Shown here in pieces: positions 45,504-58,500 of a DNA stretch of 64,000 nt (positions within the stretch are counted from its first letter, which is position 1; each line of letters begins with the position of its first letter). The notes under the pieces are model-generated. The model ran no database searches, was not told the DNA's origin, and saw only the letters and a program-made list of their open reading frames with translations. The stretch spans positions 13,574,198-13,638,197 of the forward strand of contig NC_087377.1 in the NCBI RefSeq assembly GCF_963675165.1. Reading direction: 5' to 3'. The stretch comes from Halichondria panicea (Eukaryota > Porifera > Demospongiae > Suberitida > Halichondriidae). The position numbers and the translations under genes were made by a program.

Positions 45504-47384
45504 GTATGTTTATCGTGAATCAGAGTTCTTTATTATTTCTACAATAATTATTACATCCCTTTTTTTTTATCTTTGAGATGTTGGTGAGTCTTTTAACAGA
45601 ATCGCTTTTCCAATATAGCACTTGCCAGTTTGTCTTGAACTAATTTTTTGTTACCAACAACTCTGCTTCCTTTTTCATCCTTTGATAATGTCCTTTGGTG
45701 GGGCAACCTTCTAAACAATTCTCAGGTTGGTTAAGGCCGTTTCATAAATATGGGCCATAAATGAGGGTGTATTGCAATCCATTCATTGCTATTGTGTAAT
45801 GGTTTCATTGTGTACTTTTATATTCGGGATTCATATTATAATATTATACGTAAAATGGATCAGGATGATAACATCGTTGCCATGGTTACTACCTTGTTGC
45901 GTACGTTAACTTGCTATATACTTAAACCAAAGTATGCTGCCTCCAATAATCGCTTTCTTGGTGCAATCTTAGTATCAAAAGAAAGCTCTTACTACAGTAC
46001 AATAGAAACCAAGTGGATATTTAGGGCTGCTATCACGTATTTTGTACAGTAGGCATACAAATCATAACATTTTCACATTTTTTGAGCATTTTTTTCAATA
46101 AATTTGCTGTAATCAGAGCTAGAATGAGTTCATACCAAATATCCGGATTGTTTCTAGTAGATCTCACTAAGAGCTTTCTTCTGATACCAACATAGTTTTC
46201 TTCAATTTCAAGAAAAAAAACACCCTTAAACTACCTGAGTTCCTAGTATTCACCATTATTTTAATACCGTACTTGAATTCTGTAGTAGCTAGCTTATTAT
46301 TGAGATGACTTAATTGCGATAAATACACAACACGTATATATAAGGCAAGCCCAGCTTAGGGATGGTTGTGTTCATTGGTGTTAATTTTTTAACCAGTATA
46401 TAGGGACACATCCATACTGATGCACGTATAGAGTTAGCTCCATGAGGCATCCCTTTTTGAAAGTCCTGTAGACGAGGATGACAACACAAACCATTGTTAG
46501 AGTTTCGTCAAAAACAGTTAAGTCGTTTAAGCGTGAAAATACACGTGTGAAATACGATTGGTTAGGAGGGTCTGTAGAAACCTTATGTATACATGGTTTT
46601 TGCTTCATCGATCATGTATGCAACATTATTTCTACGCTATTTCTAACTCACTTTGTGGCACGTATTCCTCCACCCTTCGCCTTAAACTTCTTACCACAAT
46701 GTATACAACAGAATATGACCTCGTAATACCACTCAGAGCACAATTAAGACGTTTACAGGCTGCCTCTACACTCTTTCTGTCCCTCTCCATAACTTCACAA
46801 AATTCTTCTTATCAAACGTAGTTATTTTGCTATGCAAGTCTTCATAGCTAGAAAATGTTTCCCCGACATAAAAAGTGAGTAGATTGTGCTTGTTCATCCG
46901 CCAGCCCATCCTCTATAGCACTAGTTGAAGCAGCACTAATTGAAGCCATGTCCAGCTATTACTATATCTAGCCTTTCCGCTGAGCGTCCACTACTTAGTG
47001 ATATACGACCATAGTAAGAATGACAGAACCAATTGCAAGTAACAGCACGAGCGCGAGGCAAGCCCCTGCGTTAAAAGTACACTACCACGTGATCTTTTCG
47101 GCTCTCCAGTAACTACAGACAGAAGCCGTAAACATTTTAATAATAGTGGTGAGGAAAATAAGTTATATAATTATGTAGCTAGCTAAAGCAACGAAGTCCA
47201 AGCCAAAGTCCAGACTGAATGTAACTGACAATGCATGTATAATTATATATACACAAATACAAATTCAATCATCTCCTGGTAGGCAACCCTGTTCACTTCA
47301 CTTATAATTATCTCCTAGAACTATACACTATACAGTGCACCAGTCTAGAGAGTAGAATACCAAAATAGGTGTCAGAGTACCGTG
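45504..47384. other. Gene-poor region with a possible transposon fragment
   Basis: On the minus strand near 46690-46750 a short stretch reads CCIHCGKKFKAKGGGIRATK, a Cys-containing zinc-binding-like motif, but the frame is short and interrupted. It may be the remains of a transposon protein. Nothing else recognised. Confidence 0.35.
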
Positions 47385-47575
47385 TATAATTATAGATTGT
47401 ATTTTCGTGGGGCAAAATATTTTGTGATTTCGTGGTTGGAGCTCAAACCACGAATATTTTACCCACGAATAAAGCGACCTTGCTTCTGCAGTGCAAGCTC
47501 CAACCACGAAAATACTACCCACGAAATATCTCAATATTGCTGAACCACGAATATTTTGTTCCCCGAAAATTACCT
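47385..47575. mobile_element. MITE, second copy of the TTTTCGTGGGGC family
   Basis: Ends TATTTTCGTGGGGCAAAATA and near reverse complement with GAAAATTACC; internal CCACGAATATTT blocks as in 20211-20417. Confidence 0.65.
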
Positions 47576-49593
47576 TAAATGTATCTCAAGATTACATGGC
47601 TAAGAAATTGATGTGCTGATATACCATTATAGGTACGTGAATGAATAAGCCTTACTGACAACAGTATTCCCCAACAGTTGTTGTATATAGTAGGAAATCA
47701 TTTTAGGTGAAAATGGGGGTAATCGTTAATGTATGTAACATGCATATCGCGATAACTAAAGCATTTCTAGATCTGGACAAATCTTTTCTTTACAATTTAT
47801 TCAATTCCGTGTAATTTTTGGACTTTAGACGTATAAGATCAAATCTCTCCCTAACAGAAACGGCACTGAAAACTAGCAATTTTGAGGATGTGTAGTATGC
47901 AACATTGAATCTAATTATTATAGCCTATATAGATGTTGTGACGAAGTTCCAAACCCTAGCCGGAAACCGTTGGCCTTTCTCTCCCCAACTGATTACCCAC
48001 TATAACTGTTTTATTAATCACCACAAATTAACCCACCACCTTATGTTGTTATGGAAACATTTTTGGATATGTTTATTCACCTACACAATGGTATCAGCAG
48101 ATTTTCTTAGAAATGTTATATACATTTAAGTACAAAACTACTCACACATTTGCATGTAGTTCTATATATACTCTCTTGACTGCATGGATGCACTGCACAT
48201 GTAGTGTTACTGACTGAGCCAGTAGTTTAGAGTGCCTGTGAGGCTGATATGGTTGGCAAAATTACTGTTTTAATGTTTTCCCTCTGTCGACTCCCTCTCC
48301 AGCACCTAGCCTCTGGAACGAATTGATCATTACAGCATGTGCCAGGAGGTATGTTGCCGAATCAATTGGCGTTTGGTACGAGTCCTCCAGCCTCTGCTGA
48401 GGTTAGTTATTAAGAATCACGAATCTTAATTAACGGAGACATGCAGCTATACAGTGTTGCCATGCCATCGCTTAATTATACGAAAGCACCGCGGGTGCTG
48501 ATGCCTCGGTGGAGGTGCCAAAGCTACATAACATAAAACTACTATAGAATAGCTTAAAAACAATCGATGCCAAAAGTTCAAGTCTAAAATTATGGCTGCA
48601 AGTCAGCAGAGCCTTGCAGCTCTCTGCTCACTCTTGCAGCTACCAATAACTAGCGTTCTAATGCAGAGTGGCAATAGTTATGCATGCATGCATGGAATTA
48701 TACAATGAGGTAAACAGTTATGGTATTATTAAGCAAAGAAACAGTATACTCTGTGCTGAGTGTGCTCTCTAAGAAAAGTGCTGAAATTGGTGCTCCTATA
48801 ATAGGGTTCACTATAGCAGAATTAGCAGAATTTTCCTGACATGTGTTAGATGGGAGTGGCATGCCTCACAACAGGAAAGACGGGTTGCAAGTCTATCAAG
48901 CATTAATAGGTTATTATTCTGCTGCAGAAAATCATACAGCACCTCAGAGGCTTTAATAAGCTCCCCTCCTCATCTGCAGCAAGCTGAGCTCTACGATTAG
49001 AGGCGATGCATGCCTATGCAGAGAATGAATGCTTAATTGATTTGCTTAATTGATTACTTGAAACCCGTTTTTTAGGGGTGGGGACTGGCCAGACATGGTT
49101 ACTAATGGGGTATACTAAAGGGGCAAATGTCGCAAAAACAATCAGTCAATGTATATAGTCTTTAGACTCTTGTTAATCCGGTCACCCGTGGGACAGTGCA
49201 GCTTGGTGGCTGTATTTCAAAAATAGCGGCGGCTAAAAAACGACCTTACCTCGAATCTAATGGCAGTTTTGTCTCGAGGGTAATGAAGGATAATGACTCG
49301 TTAATTCTGCTCTCTATTTAAGTGTAATCCAATTTATCTGCCAAACCATACCTAAAACGTCATATCCGACCGTAATAAACATGTATTAAAAACCTTTGAG
49401 GCAGCCAGTACTCGAGTGCATGGCCACATTTCAGGGTGAGTTTTGCGCATATCCGTGCCAAACCAAATGGCCAGTATATCGAGGTGGCCGTACTTTAGAG
49501 AGCTGGAATAGCGAAAGTCTACAGTATCCTTCTGCCGAGTTATGTTATTGCTTCTGCTAATTAAAAAGCGAAACGTGGATGAGATCAAAATCC
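47576..49593. other. Intergenic, no gene recognised
   Basis: Short open stretches only. The open minus-strand stretch at 49352-49651 runs into the arm of the next element and has no known domain. Confidence 0.4.
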
Positions 49594-50383
49594 TTTTAAC
49601 CATAGATTGAAAAGGAAGGGGATTGGAAACGAAAATTTTTGCGTGAAACACCCCGCGTTATAGGGCGTGGCTAAAACTACAAAGGGATTATTTTATAGTC
49701 AGCATGCTCATTACCTGTCTTGGCTGCCATACATGTGCTGTACATAGAAATGGTGAAATTGATCACTTTTAATGTTGAATATTCTAAAAAGTAAAGAGAA
49801 TATAGCTCTAAAAGGTCGACTAAGCAACGCAGCCACTATCACTAAACAAATAAATGCTATAAAAGAAGGAATAGCCCTTACTATGAAGTCGTGAGAGGTC
49901 AAGGCCCGTGGTGTGTCTAAAAGTATACTAAAGCAGTTTGAAAGACTATACTGCAAACGTTTATGAACAGTAAAGCTTATCCATGGCATGAAACCATTCT
50001 ATATAGCACTTAGATACATAATAACCGAGTCAAGCAATGTCTTTTGCTGTTTAGGCTTCGCAGCAGGGAAAGAGAAAAGTTGACATGGAGTAATTCAAGC
50101 TATACTCAACAAAAACTAAAAACAGAGTAAAGACAGCGGACTTAGACAAGTTAGAGCTTGTCAGTGGTGTAAACTTACTCCTCTAGAGTAACCTCCCAGC
50201 CTCTGAGTGATCGCTAGTGGATAGGAGAGCTAGAAACAGTTGAAATACAACCAAAGTATGGTCAAAACAAAAATAATCGCGAGCGCGAAATCATAACGCG
50301 GAGTACTGTTTCAACCATTTACACAGGGAGGCCTGCATGGTCGTTTCCAATCCCCTTCCTTTTCAATCTATGTTTTAACTGAT
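49594..50383. mobile_element. Inverted-repeat element, ATAGATTGAAAAGGAAGGGG ends
   Basis: Arms CATAGATTGAAAAGGAAGGG followed by GATTGGAAACG, inverted at about 50343-50378. The related arms with ATTGAATAGGGAGAGG at 56899-57722 and a solo end near 51290-51335 belong to the same family. Confidence 0.75.
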
Positions 50384-51480
50384 GGCACAAGCATTTTAAG
50401 TATATGTACAGACAGTGAAATGGGGTGGGGCAGTGGGGCTCCTCTGCAGAGTCAGCAGATCACAGTCCTGATATTATATTTAGTGCCTAACCACATTGGT
50501 TAAATGCATGTGCATGGTTTGTGCAACAACACTGCTAAAGTAAGTTAATCCACATGCAGCTGAAATTTATATAGCTAGAGCTCACTATGGCACAATATTC
50601 ATTCTTTTTTCTCTTCAGTACCTCAGCCTGCCCATGATGAAGAAAGTATAGGACCTTCTTCTTACGAAGCTCGATGAATCCCCAGCGTCTATTCTTACTT
50701 TATATACACAAGTTGCTAACTGATTCGCTTGACTTTGAAGCAGTTGCTCGTACGTGACTTTGCTTCCACGTCGAATAAACTATTTTGCTATAGCTCCACA
50801 TGCAGATAGACTATGTATCCTTCTCCTGTTTATCTCTGAGAACATACAAAATGTAAAAAGTTCATCTCCGGCGGGACGGGAGGGGGGGACCCACTCCATG
50901 CGTCGCAAGGAAAGGGTCTATTCCTTTTTTCTGCCCCCTACCTAAAAAATCTTCTTACGGCCCTAAACGTTACCTCTAATTAGATGCGACCCTCTAAATA
51001 TTCGACACCAGGACTTCAATATAATTTTTAACCTCCAAAAGAAGCGATCTCTGGCTTCGTAATTATTAACGCTTTAAATCGAGGTCTTACGGTACAACGG
51101 TAAAATGAGCTTGAACAGTGGTTATTCACTATCTATATAAAGCACAGTTGCACTGGATACTGGAGAACTTTACAGAATTCTAGTAACAACTCAGAAAATC
51201 CTAGATTTGCAGTAATCTCAGTTACCCGTGAAGTTCCTGGGGAATAGATTAGCCATCATTAGGCGAGGTGCGGATGTTTAATCGAAATCTACTTCCGTTT
51301 CCAATCCCTCTATCCTACATCTATGCTCTAACCAATCAGATTGCAGTATTTATGGTAAACATGATCTAATGGAGGGAACAATCATTAAAGTGTGTTGAGT
51401 TTGTATGTACATCGCATGCAATCTATGTTTGTTCTAATTTTCCCTGAGTTTGACCTTCATAAAGTTGTCATAACTTTGCC
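50384..51480. other. Intergenic, no gene recognised
   Basis: Contains a solo end of the TTTCCAATCCCTCT element family near 51290-51335. No other feature seen. Confidence 0.4.
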
Positions 51481-52202
51481 TAGACTCGCAATCCACTCCC
51501 TTTTCTCTGATTGGACGGGGGCGGGAGAAAAGGGACTGGTGACTCTGCATGGGCTACAGCTTGTATGTGTAAATCAAGAATGCTATTAAATATTAATGTC
51601 ACGTGCAAATTATCCAGATGCGTCAAAGCAGAGTCAAAGCTAAACACATCTATCTAGCCAGCCTTTTGATATTATAGATCCTTGTACCAGTGTCTGTTGT
51701 GCCACAACTTGTGGATTAGCATGGAACAGCTGATGAACGTAGAAATCTTGGCAGTCCTTCTTTGAACCGAGGAGTGGCAGCGATTTAAGACAGCTTGTAC
51801 AAGTCTGACTACTCTCAATTCAACTGCTGCCCTCTGCCATTATCTGTCTTGTATTGTACAGGTTATTAAAAGCTTTAGGCAACCAATGACTTTCGGCTGC
51901 CAGTTCTCATCACGTAAAACTAAAACAAGCTAATCTCTGCTGATTTCTTAGATGACTATATCCTAGCTGAATGCCTGATGTCGTTATTACTCCATCATCT
52001 TCTCTTTTCTAGCACTAGCATCCATTCTCAAACTGTAGCTAAGAAGCCCGTGATCACTTTTGCAGGCTACGCAATTCTACTTAACCTCACGCAATAATCT
52101 CTACCCAAATTCTGGTAGAGACAGAAGCTGTAGCCCAGAGTCACCAGTCCCTTTTCTCCCGCCCCCATCCAATCAAAGAAAAGGGAGTGGCTTGCGAGTC
52201 TA
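51481..52202. mobile_element. Inverted-repeat element with about 80-bp arms
   Basis: Left arm TAGACTCGCAATCCACTCCC and on through GGCGGGAGAAAAGGGACTGG; the right arm is the reverse complement with few mismatches, ending GCGAGTCTA. About 720 bp, no coding capacity seen. Confidence 0.8.
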
Positions 52203-52270
52203 AACTTTGTCATACTTTACTGTTTCATATACCTGGATTCCTTGTTAAAAAGCACTTCTATATATCTATA

Positions 52271-52846
52271 CCGTAGAAACTGGATTATTAGCGCTTACTC
52301 GACTATATAGATCTATAAGCATATCTTTATTTTAAGCGCATGCTCAACTTGAGGTTTTTATACTCGAATTGAAGCGCTTTTTCAATTATGCGACGGTTAT
52401 TAGTGAATTGATTCAGCTAATTTTGTTTATCTATGAGCTATATAGTTAGCTTGTACAGTGCAGGATAGCTATATAGCCATCTGAAAGGACTCTCTGGGCA
52501 TGCTGTTACTATGTCTGATCATGCTGAGAGAATGTGAGACATGCATGGATGAGGTCCTTTTATTCCAAGTTCCTGGTCAATATGAATGTTTTTATAATAT
52601 AAATTTCAATTATGTATATAAATGAACTGTAAAATGAACTGTAACATAATAGATCCAGTTAGGGTTGCCTGCTTTCCTTGCTTGCTCACTTTCTAGCCAG
52701 CTTGCGAGTCAGCACTCATCACAGAGACATCCGGTTGCTGGGTGGGGCTCGAAATGACTGCATTATAGGCGCATTCTCGAATATAAGCGTATAGAGCTCT
52801 GCTATTGACCCCAAAAGCGCATGCGCTAATAATCCAGTTTCTACGG
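52271..52846. mobile_element. MITE with CCGTAGAAACTGGATTATTA ends and TA target
   Basis: CCGTAGAAACTGGATTATTA at the left, reverse complement at the right, TA on both sides. The interior repeats the TAAGCGC-type words. Tc1/mariner-like target choice. Confidence 0.8.
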
Positions 52847-52879
52847 TATGCTGTAGAGCTGGTAAGCTCCAACCAGCTA

Positions 52880-53420
52880 AAAGTTGATCACATAACTTCC
52901 GGGGTCGAACTCAATGCAAATAGACTTTATAGTTGGCATTACATGAAGTGTGTTGATTGTCATGCGCTGAAAGCCTTGTCATGTATACACGACAAATTAA
53001 TAGATAAGCGGTGACAAGGACAATTGACAATTGAGGTTATAATTATGTATGTAGCATTTCAAGTTTTTGTGTAGAATCCAATGATGCGTTACAGCAACAT
53101 TATAAGTACGCCATAAAAGCAACGAAGCCATAATTGACCACATAACTTCCGGGGTCGCACTCAATGCAAATAGACTTTAGTTGGCATTGTATGAAGTGTG
53201 TTGATTGTCATGCGCTGAAAGCCTTGTCATGTATACACGACAAATAAGCGGTGACAGTACAATTGAGGTTATATGTACCATTTCAAGATTTTGTGTAGAA
53301 TCCAATGATGCGTTACAGCAACATTACAAGTACGCCATAAAAGCAACCAAGCTTCCTACACATGTCAAAAGTCCGAGTACAAAATTTCAATTCAGATGCA
53401 CAAATGATATTGATGACGTC
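52880..53420. repeat. Direct repeat, about 250 bp, two copies
   Basis: The block from CATAACTTCCGGGGTCG to GTACGCCATAAAAGCAAC occurs at about 52890-53120 and 53142-53347. A third, more diverged copy of part of it lies at 26036-26200. It is the 3' flank of G2. Confidence 0.75.
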
Positions 53421-53825
53421 AAGCTTTGCTATGAAAACACCAATCAGTGTAATCACAGGGGTTCCCCAGTAAATTCCAGACACAACCAATGAGAGGAAGT
53501 GACATAGGCAGACACGAAATGACAGGCAACCTCAATTACTTGGAGGGCACACAATTAATCCATGTATCCATAGAAACAAACCAGAGCTATATATACATAT
53601 ATATCATTGTATATAATTTATACAAATTAATGTTCTCGATACATGAGCAGTGATCAAAAAATGTTTCTAAAAGCGAATTGAGAAGAAATAACCTATATGA
53701 ATAAAACTTTCTTAATGACAATTAAGTGATTGTGACTAAACTATGGGATAACACACTTGAGTTCATGTATTGAGTTGATACTAACAAATTGCACTAAAAT
53801 TTTTGTTGTATTCTGTACCACACAC

Positions 53826-55502
53826 CTAGTGCTTCGTGTATTGCTTAGAAGGTACCAGGGGTTCGTTGTAAGGGGCTGGTTTAGGGGGACGGGCTGGAAC
53901 CATCGCACCAGCTCTGTATGGGGGAGAAGGAGATAAGAACCGTTCAAGTAGCTAAGTTAAGCGATACAAGATATGTTGTTATTACAATTTACCTGCACAT
54001 TATATAGTTGGAACACTCGATATGGGAGGCGTGTACTTGATGCACAATGACATTAGCCTAACCTACTGACACCACCCCATCCCTTTGCAGTGGCGGATGC
54101 AGGAAATGTGAAAGGATGGTCCCTGAATTCGGCTCGTTGTCTCACCGCGCTTAGCGCAAACATTTTGGGGTTACGCCCACTTCCGGTCATGTGAGGGCCC
54201 TCAGTACAGGCTGCAGTTATTCTCTGGGGCTGGACTGGGGACGTCGGTAGAGCTAGAGGGAAAACTTGGAGACTGCATGCAGTGCTGATATTACATCCTG
54301 TGACTCTGAGCCTATTCTTGTTTTCGTTATTAGTTTTTGTATAATTATTATTTTGATTGTATTACAGTAGAAAACCTCGCTAATCCGAATAGAGCGGGAC
54401 CAGACTCCATCCGAATACATGACATTTCCGGATTAACAGATGTCATTAATTGATTATGAATATCATTAACAAATACATTTTGTACATGTATTATGATATT
54501 GCTGTGGCCAGAAGGGAAGCTGCTGGCTAGAATAGTCTTTATCTCAACTTTCTCTCCAATACAGTGAGCTTGTGAGCTCTCTCTTCGTTTTCTTTGCAGT
54601 GGCCATAGTCTTGAGCCAGTTTATCAATAAAATTATTGCTGATTCAGCTAAGCAATTTACATTGCGCATGTGCAATACTCTATTCTACTGACAGCCCCTC
54701 CTCTTTTTCAGTTTGCCATTTTGTCCGGATTTGCAAGGTTTGGGAATTAAAGGGGTCCGGATTAGCGAGGTTCTACTGTACTGTCTCAGTGTCTGCTGCA
54801 TTTCAACTTTACCTGCTTTGAGATTGGCATTACAACACTTGGTCTCTTCCTGTTTAAAGTCTTCTCCTCATTTCGTTACTCTAATATTAATCATAGAGCT
54901 AGAGCTAGAGCTAGAGAGAGCTAGCTAGCTAGTCTGGTCTGAATGACCAAATGGATAAGGGAAATCCCCATCTCTGTTCAGGGAGCTTCCCTCAATTTTG
55001 CTGCTATTGCTATTTGCGAAGATCCAGTTGAGAAAGAAGAAGCTGCCACTAGCTGGGTTTAGCTAGCTTCTGTTCCTTCTAGAGTTGACTGCATGCATGT
55101 ATTGACCTTAGTACATCTGTAGAGTAGAATAGGTAAAATATGACTGTAAATGACTGTAGATTGCTAAAAATCAATTCTAATATTCTGAGCAAAAGGGGGG
55201 TTCCTTTGCTCCCTTGGATCTCCCCCTGGATCCGCCACTGCTTTGTTGAATTAAGTTTTTCCTACAAAAACTTCGGTTGCAGACCACACAATTGGAGTGG
55301 TAGTTTCATAGGGGAATGTTTTGTGGCATTCAATCAACTTACGCTTTAGGAGGACGTGAGGGAAGGTTTGGTAGTCCAGGACTGTCATCTGTCGTTGTAG
55401 GTGATCGAGAGGGGAGGGGAGGGGGAGGGGCTCGGTCATACTTGTACACAGTATTTGGTACCGCCTTCATGTTCAACTCCACTGGGAGACGACCTGTGAG
55501 CG

Positions 55503-55533
<31 letters not shown>

Positions 55534-58500
55534 AGTGGCGGATCCAGTATTCTAGCTCAACCCATTCTTTGCAACTTTCACGAAGTGGGTGTGGCTTAGA
55601 GCAGAATAGCAGACAATCTAGCTGAGACTTTTTGAAGCTGAAGAGCAAGATGACTTCATGCATTTCTGCTATTTGCTGCTACTATGTATGTCATATTGTT
55701 GATAATTATAGTCATCTTCAAACCCATGGCCAGAAAAACTACACTGATTGGCCTTAAAAAAACAGTTGACCTTTTGTAAAAATGTTTCTTTTAATTGCCC
55801 CTCCCCCCTTTTCAAAAGTCCTGGATCCGCCCCTGGTGTGTGTACTATAATTGGAATTTTAATCAATCTTGAAGATAGAGCCATTATACACATGTAGGAA
55901 GTAAACCTGTCGTATGATATAAGTGATCCTTCTAGCAAAGCTTATTTAAGGATTGCAGATCTCTGTTCTAGCCCATAAGTTAGAGATGAAGTGACTTAGT
56001 CTGTGTTTAAAACACTCTCTATAGTAAAGTTTGTGAGGCAATAGATGACTTCCATAAGCCTTCCTTAGCTGATTTATCCATAGATAAACGAAAGAAAGGG
56101 ATAGGCAACGCCCAGCACTTCCGTTGGATGAGGCGAGCTGCTAAAAAGGGGCGTGTAATGAGCAAAAGGGGTGTGTGCACTCAAAATGTCAGTAAAGAGT
56201 TTGTAGTATTATAGCAAACTGTGCTCTTGAGGAGACACCAGATACACTTAGACATAGGCTATTAATCTTTTAGAGCTACTATATGCAAAGTGATGAGAAA
56301 GTGAGCTCCAAAGGGGGTGTCAGTACACTCTACAAACCATAACAGGTCTGTTCCCAAGTCCTTCAAATGCCATCTCTTCGATCACACAATACAGATAAAG
56401 ATACTTGTGTTCCACTTTCTAATACCTAAACTGTATCTTAGAGTACTTCAAACTAGATTACCATGTACAGTAAGAGCAGGAGAGGTACGCAAACTTTCTG
56501 GACTTTGGACAAACGTTTCATGGTGCTGCTACTACTTCACTGCATTGAGAGCTGGAAAATATGCTTTGTTCCATGCAGTTATAAACACACTTTAATTCTG
56601 TGAAACGTACATGTTATAAAATTATTTCATATTGGAGATAGAGGTACATAAACTGACAAATTGGTGTTTTTTCACACAAATCAAGCTGAATAAAAGAAAG
56701 CTCGGCACTAACATAGCAGCTGTAGCTATCAGTAGTGCTGGGTGTATGTGTGCATGATGCTTGATTGCTTTGAATTTCTCTTTTAGGCCCCCTACGAGAA
56801 AAATAAGCAGATATAGGGATCATTGTGTACTTTCTTGAGCGCAACAAAGTAAACAGCAGCAGGTTGAAGTGCCTCTTATAAATTTTATTTTTATGTTGGT
56901 CCCAGCATAGATTGAATAGGGAGAGGGATTGGAAATGGAAGTAGCGTCACGTGACATTTTACATTGAATTTGCAGCATAGCACTAGAGAGCTTTTGATGT
57001 CAATCCGTGTTACGGTTGCTCAACACGCGGGAAACAATGTTTCATGATTATGATCACTACAAAATATTCAGAGCCCCCCTAAAACGTCATTCTCATGCCC
57101 CCTAATGGTGAGCATTAGTTGGAAAAGAAAATATACATTTTTGACTTTTGTGAAGATAATAATAGCTAGAGGTACAAAACGTTCTTTGTTACGCTATGAG
57201 ATCTTTATGTACCTAGAATGCTAGCTTCTAAGGACACTCCAAGTGATACTCTGGTTTCTGGTCCACCGCCCGCATCAGATTTTATTCTTGGATTTCTATC
57301 TCATTATTGGATTTCTATCTACTACGCATGCGCAGAATGGTCCATGTGGCACAAAATAGTGTGATAATGATATTCATTTGCAAAATAATGAGATTCATAA
57401 GGTGAAATTGATATAATGAGAAAAGCCGCCCGCCCGCATGCAATTAGAAAAACTTCAGGACCAGAAACCAGAGTGTCACTTGGAGTGGCCTAATATAGCT
57501 AAGACTGTGCAACTCATCGGTGTACTGTGTCCCATATGGTCTCAAGTGTCAGTTGGAAGTGCAAGTTTTAGTACAAATGTAGTATAATCTAGCAGACAGT
57601 CAAGGGTACCAGATTATACCAACGTTAGATACACAGCCTCGATTACACCAAGGCGTAGTGCGGATATAATTCGAGGTAAGTTCCGTTTCCAATCCCTCTC
57701 CCTATTCAATCTATGGTCCCAGTCCTTAATGCACCTGATCGAGAAGTAACACACATGAAACCACTATTCACCAGTATCGTAGATAGTCATAAGCTCCTTT
57801 GACAGTTGCTCTTCTCCGATATGACTAAGATGACCAGCCAGCTCTCTCCAGGTTGGTCGCCCAGAACAGCTCCTCAACCACTGGTCGATCACCTCCGTTA
57901 GACAGCCACTATGGTTGATTCCACATGAATCCTCGATCTAAAATGAGATATTTGAGTGAGTTATACCAACAATAGATTGGCACTTCTATTTGTACGATTA
58001 AGGTGTGACCAAACAATGGGTTAGTTATATGACTTTTAAGAAAGTTATTGTTATCAACTTTCATCATGTAAAAACAACAACACATTCCTTCACACCACGT
58101 ACAGAACAATGATTGACCCTTGATAGATTTAAGATTAGTAAGTACCTGTTCAATCATTGTTTCAGGCAGCCTCATAGTCTCAGCCAGCTCCCTCCATTTG
58201 TGGTCCATTGACCTGATCTGCACCAAGGCCTGGTCAATGTCCAGGAGCTTGTCCACATCAGGCGGGGCTGGGGCTGAGGCTGTGTGTGTGTGTGAGAGAA
58301 TGTGTGTGTGTGTGCGTGTGTGCGTGTGTGCGTGTGTGTGTGTGAGAGAGAGAGAAAACTGACCTCGCTAATGCAAAGAGGCCACCTAAAACATAATATT
58401 ATTTCAGTACGCTATATGCTTCAGGGCAGCCACTACAATTAGGTCACCTGTCACTGGAGGAAGCAATGAACACTTTCTAACACCCAAGCCATGAATACCA

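Noticed and set aside
48480-48530. tRNA- or SINE-like sequence with GC-rich palindrome (CACCGCGGGTG)
   Set aside because: No cloverleaf, A/B boxes or tail could be supported by eye.
49352-49651. 99-codon minus-strand frame as a gene
   Set aside because: Its 5' end lies in the arm of the element at 49594-50383 and no domain is visible.
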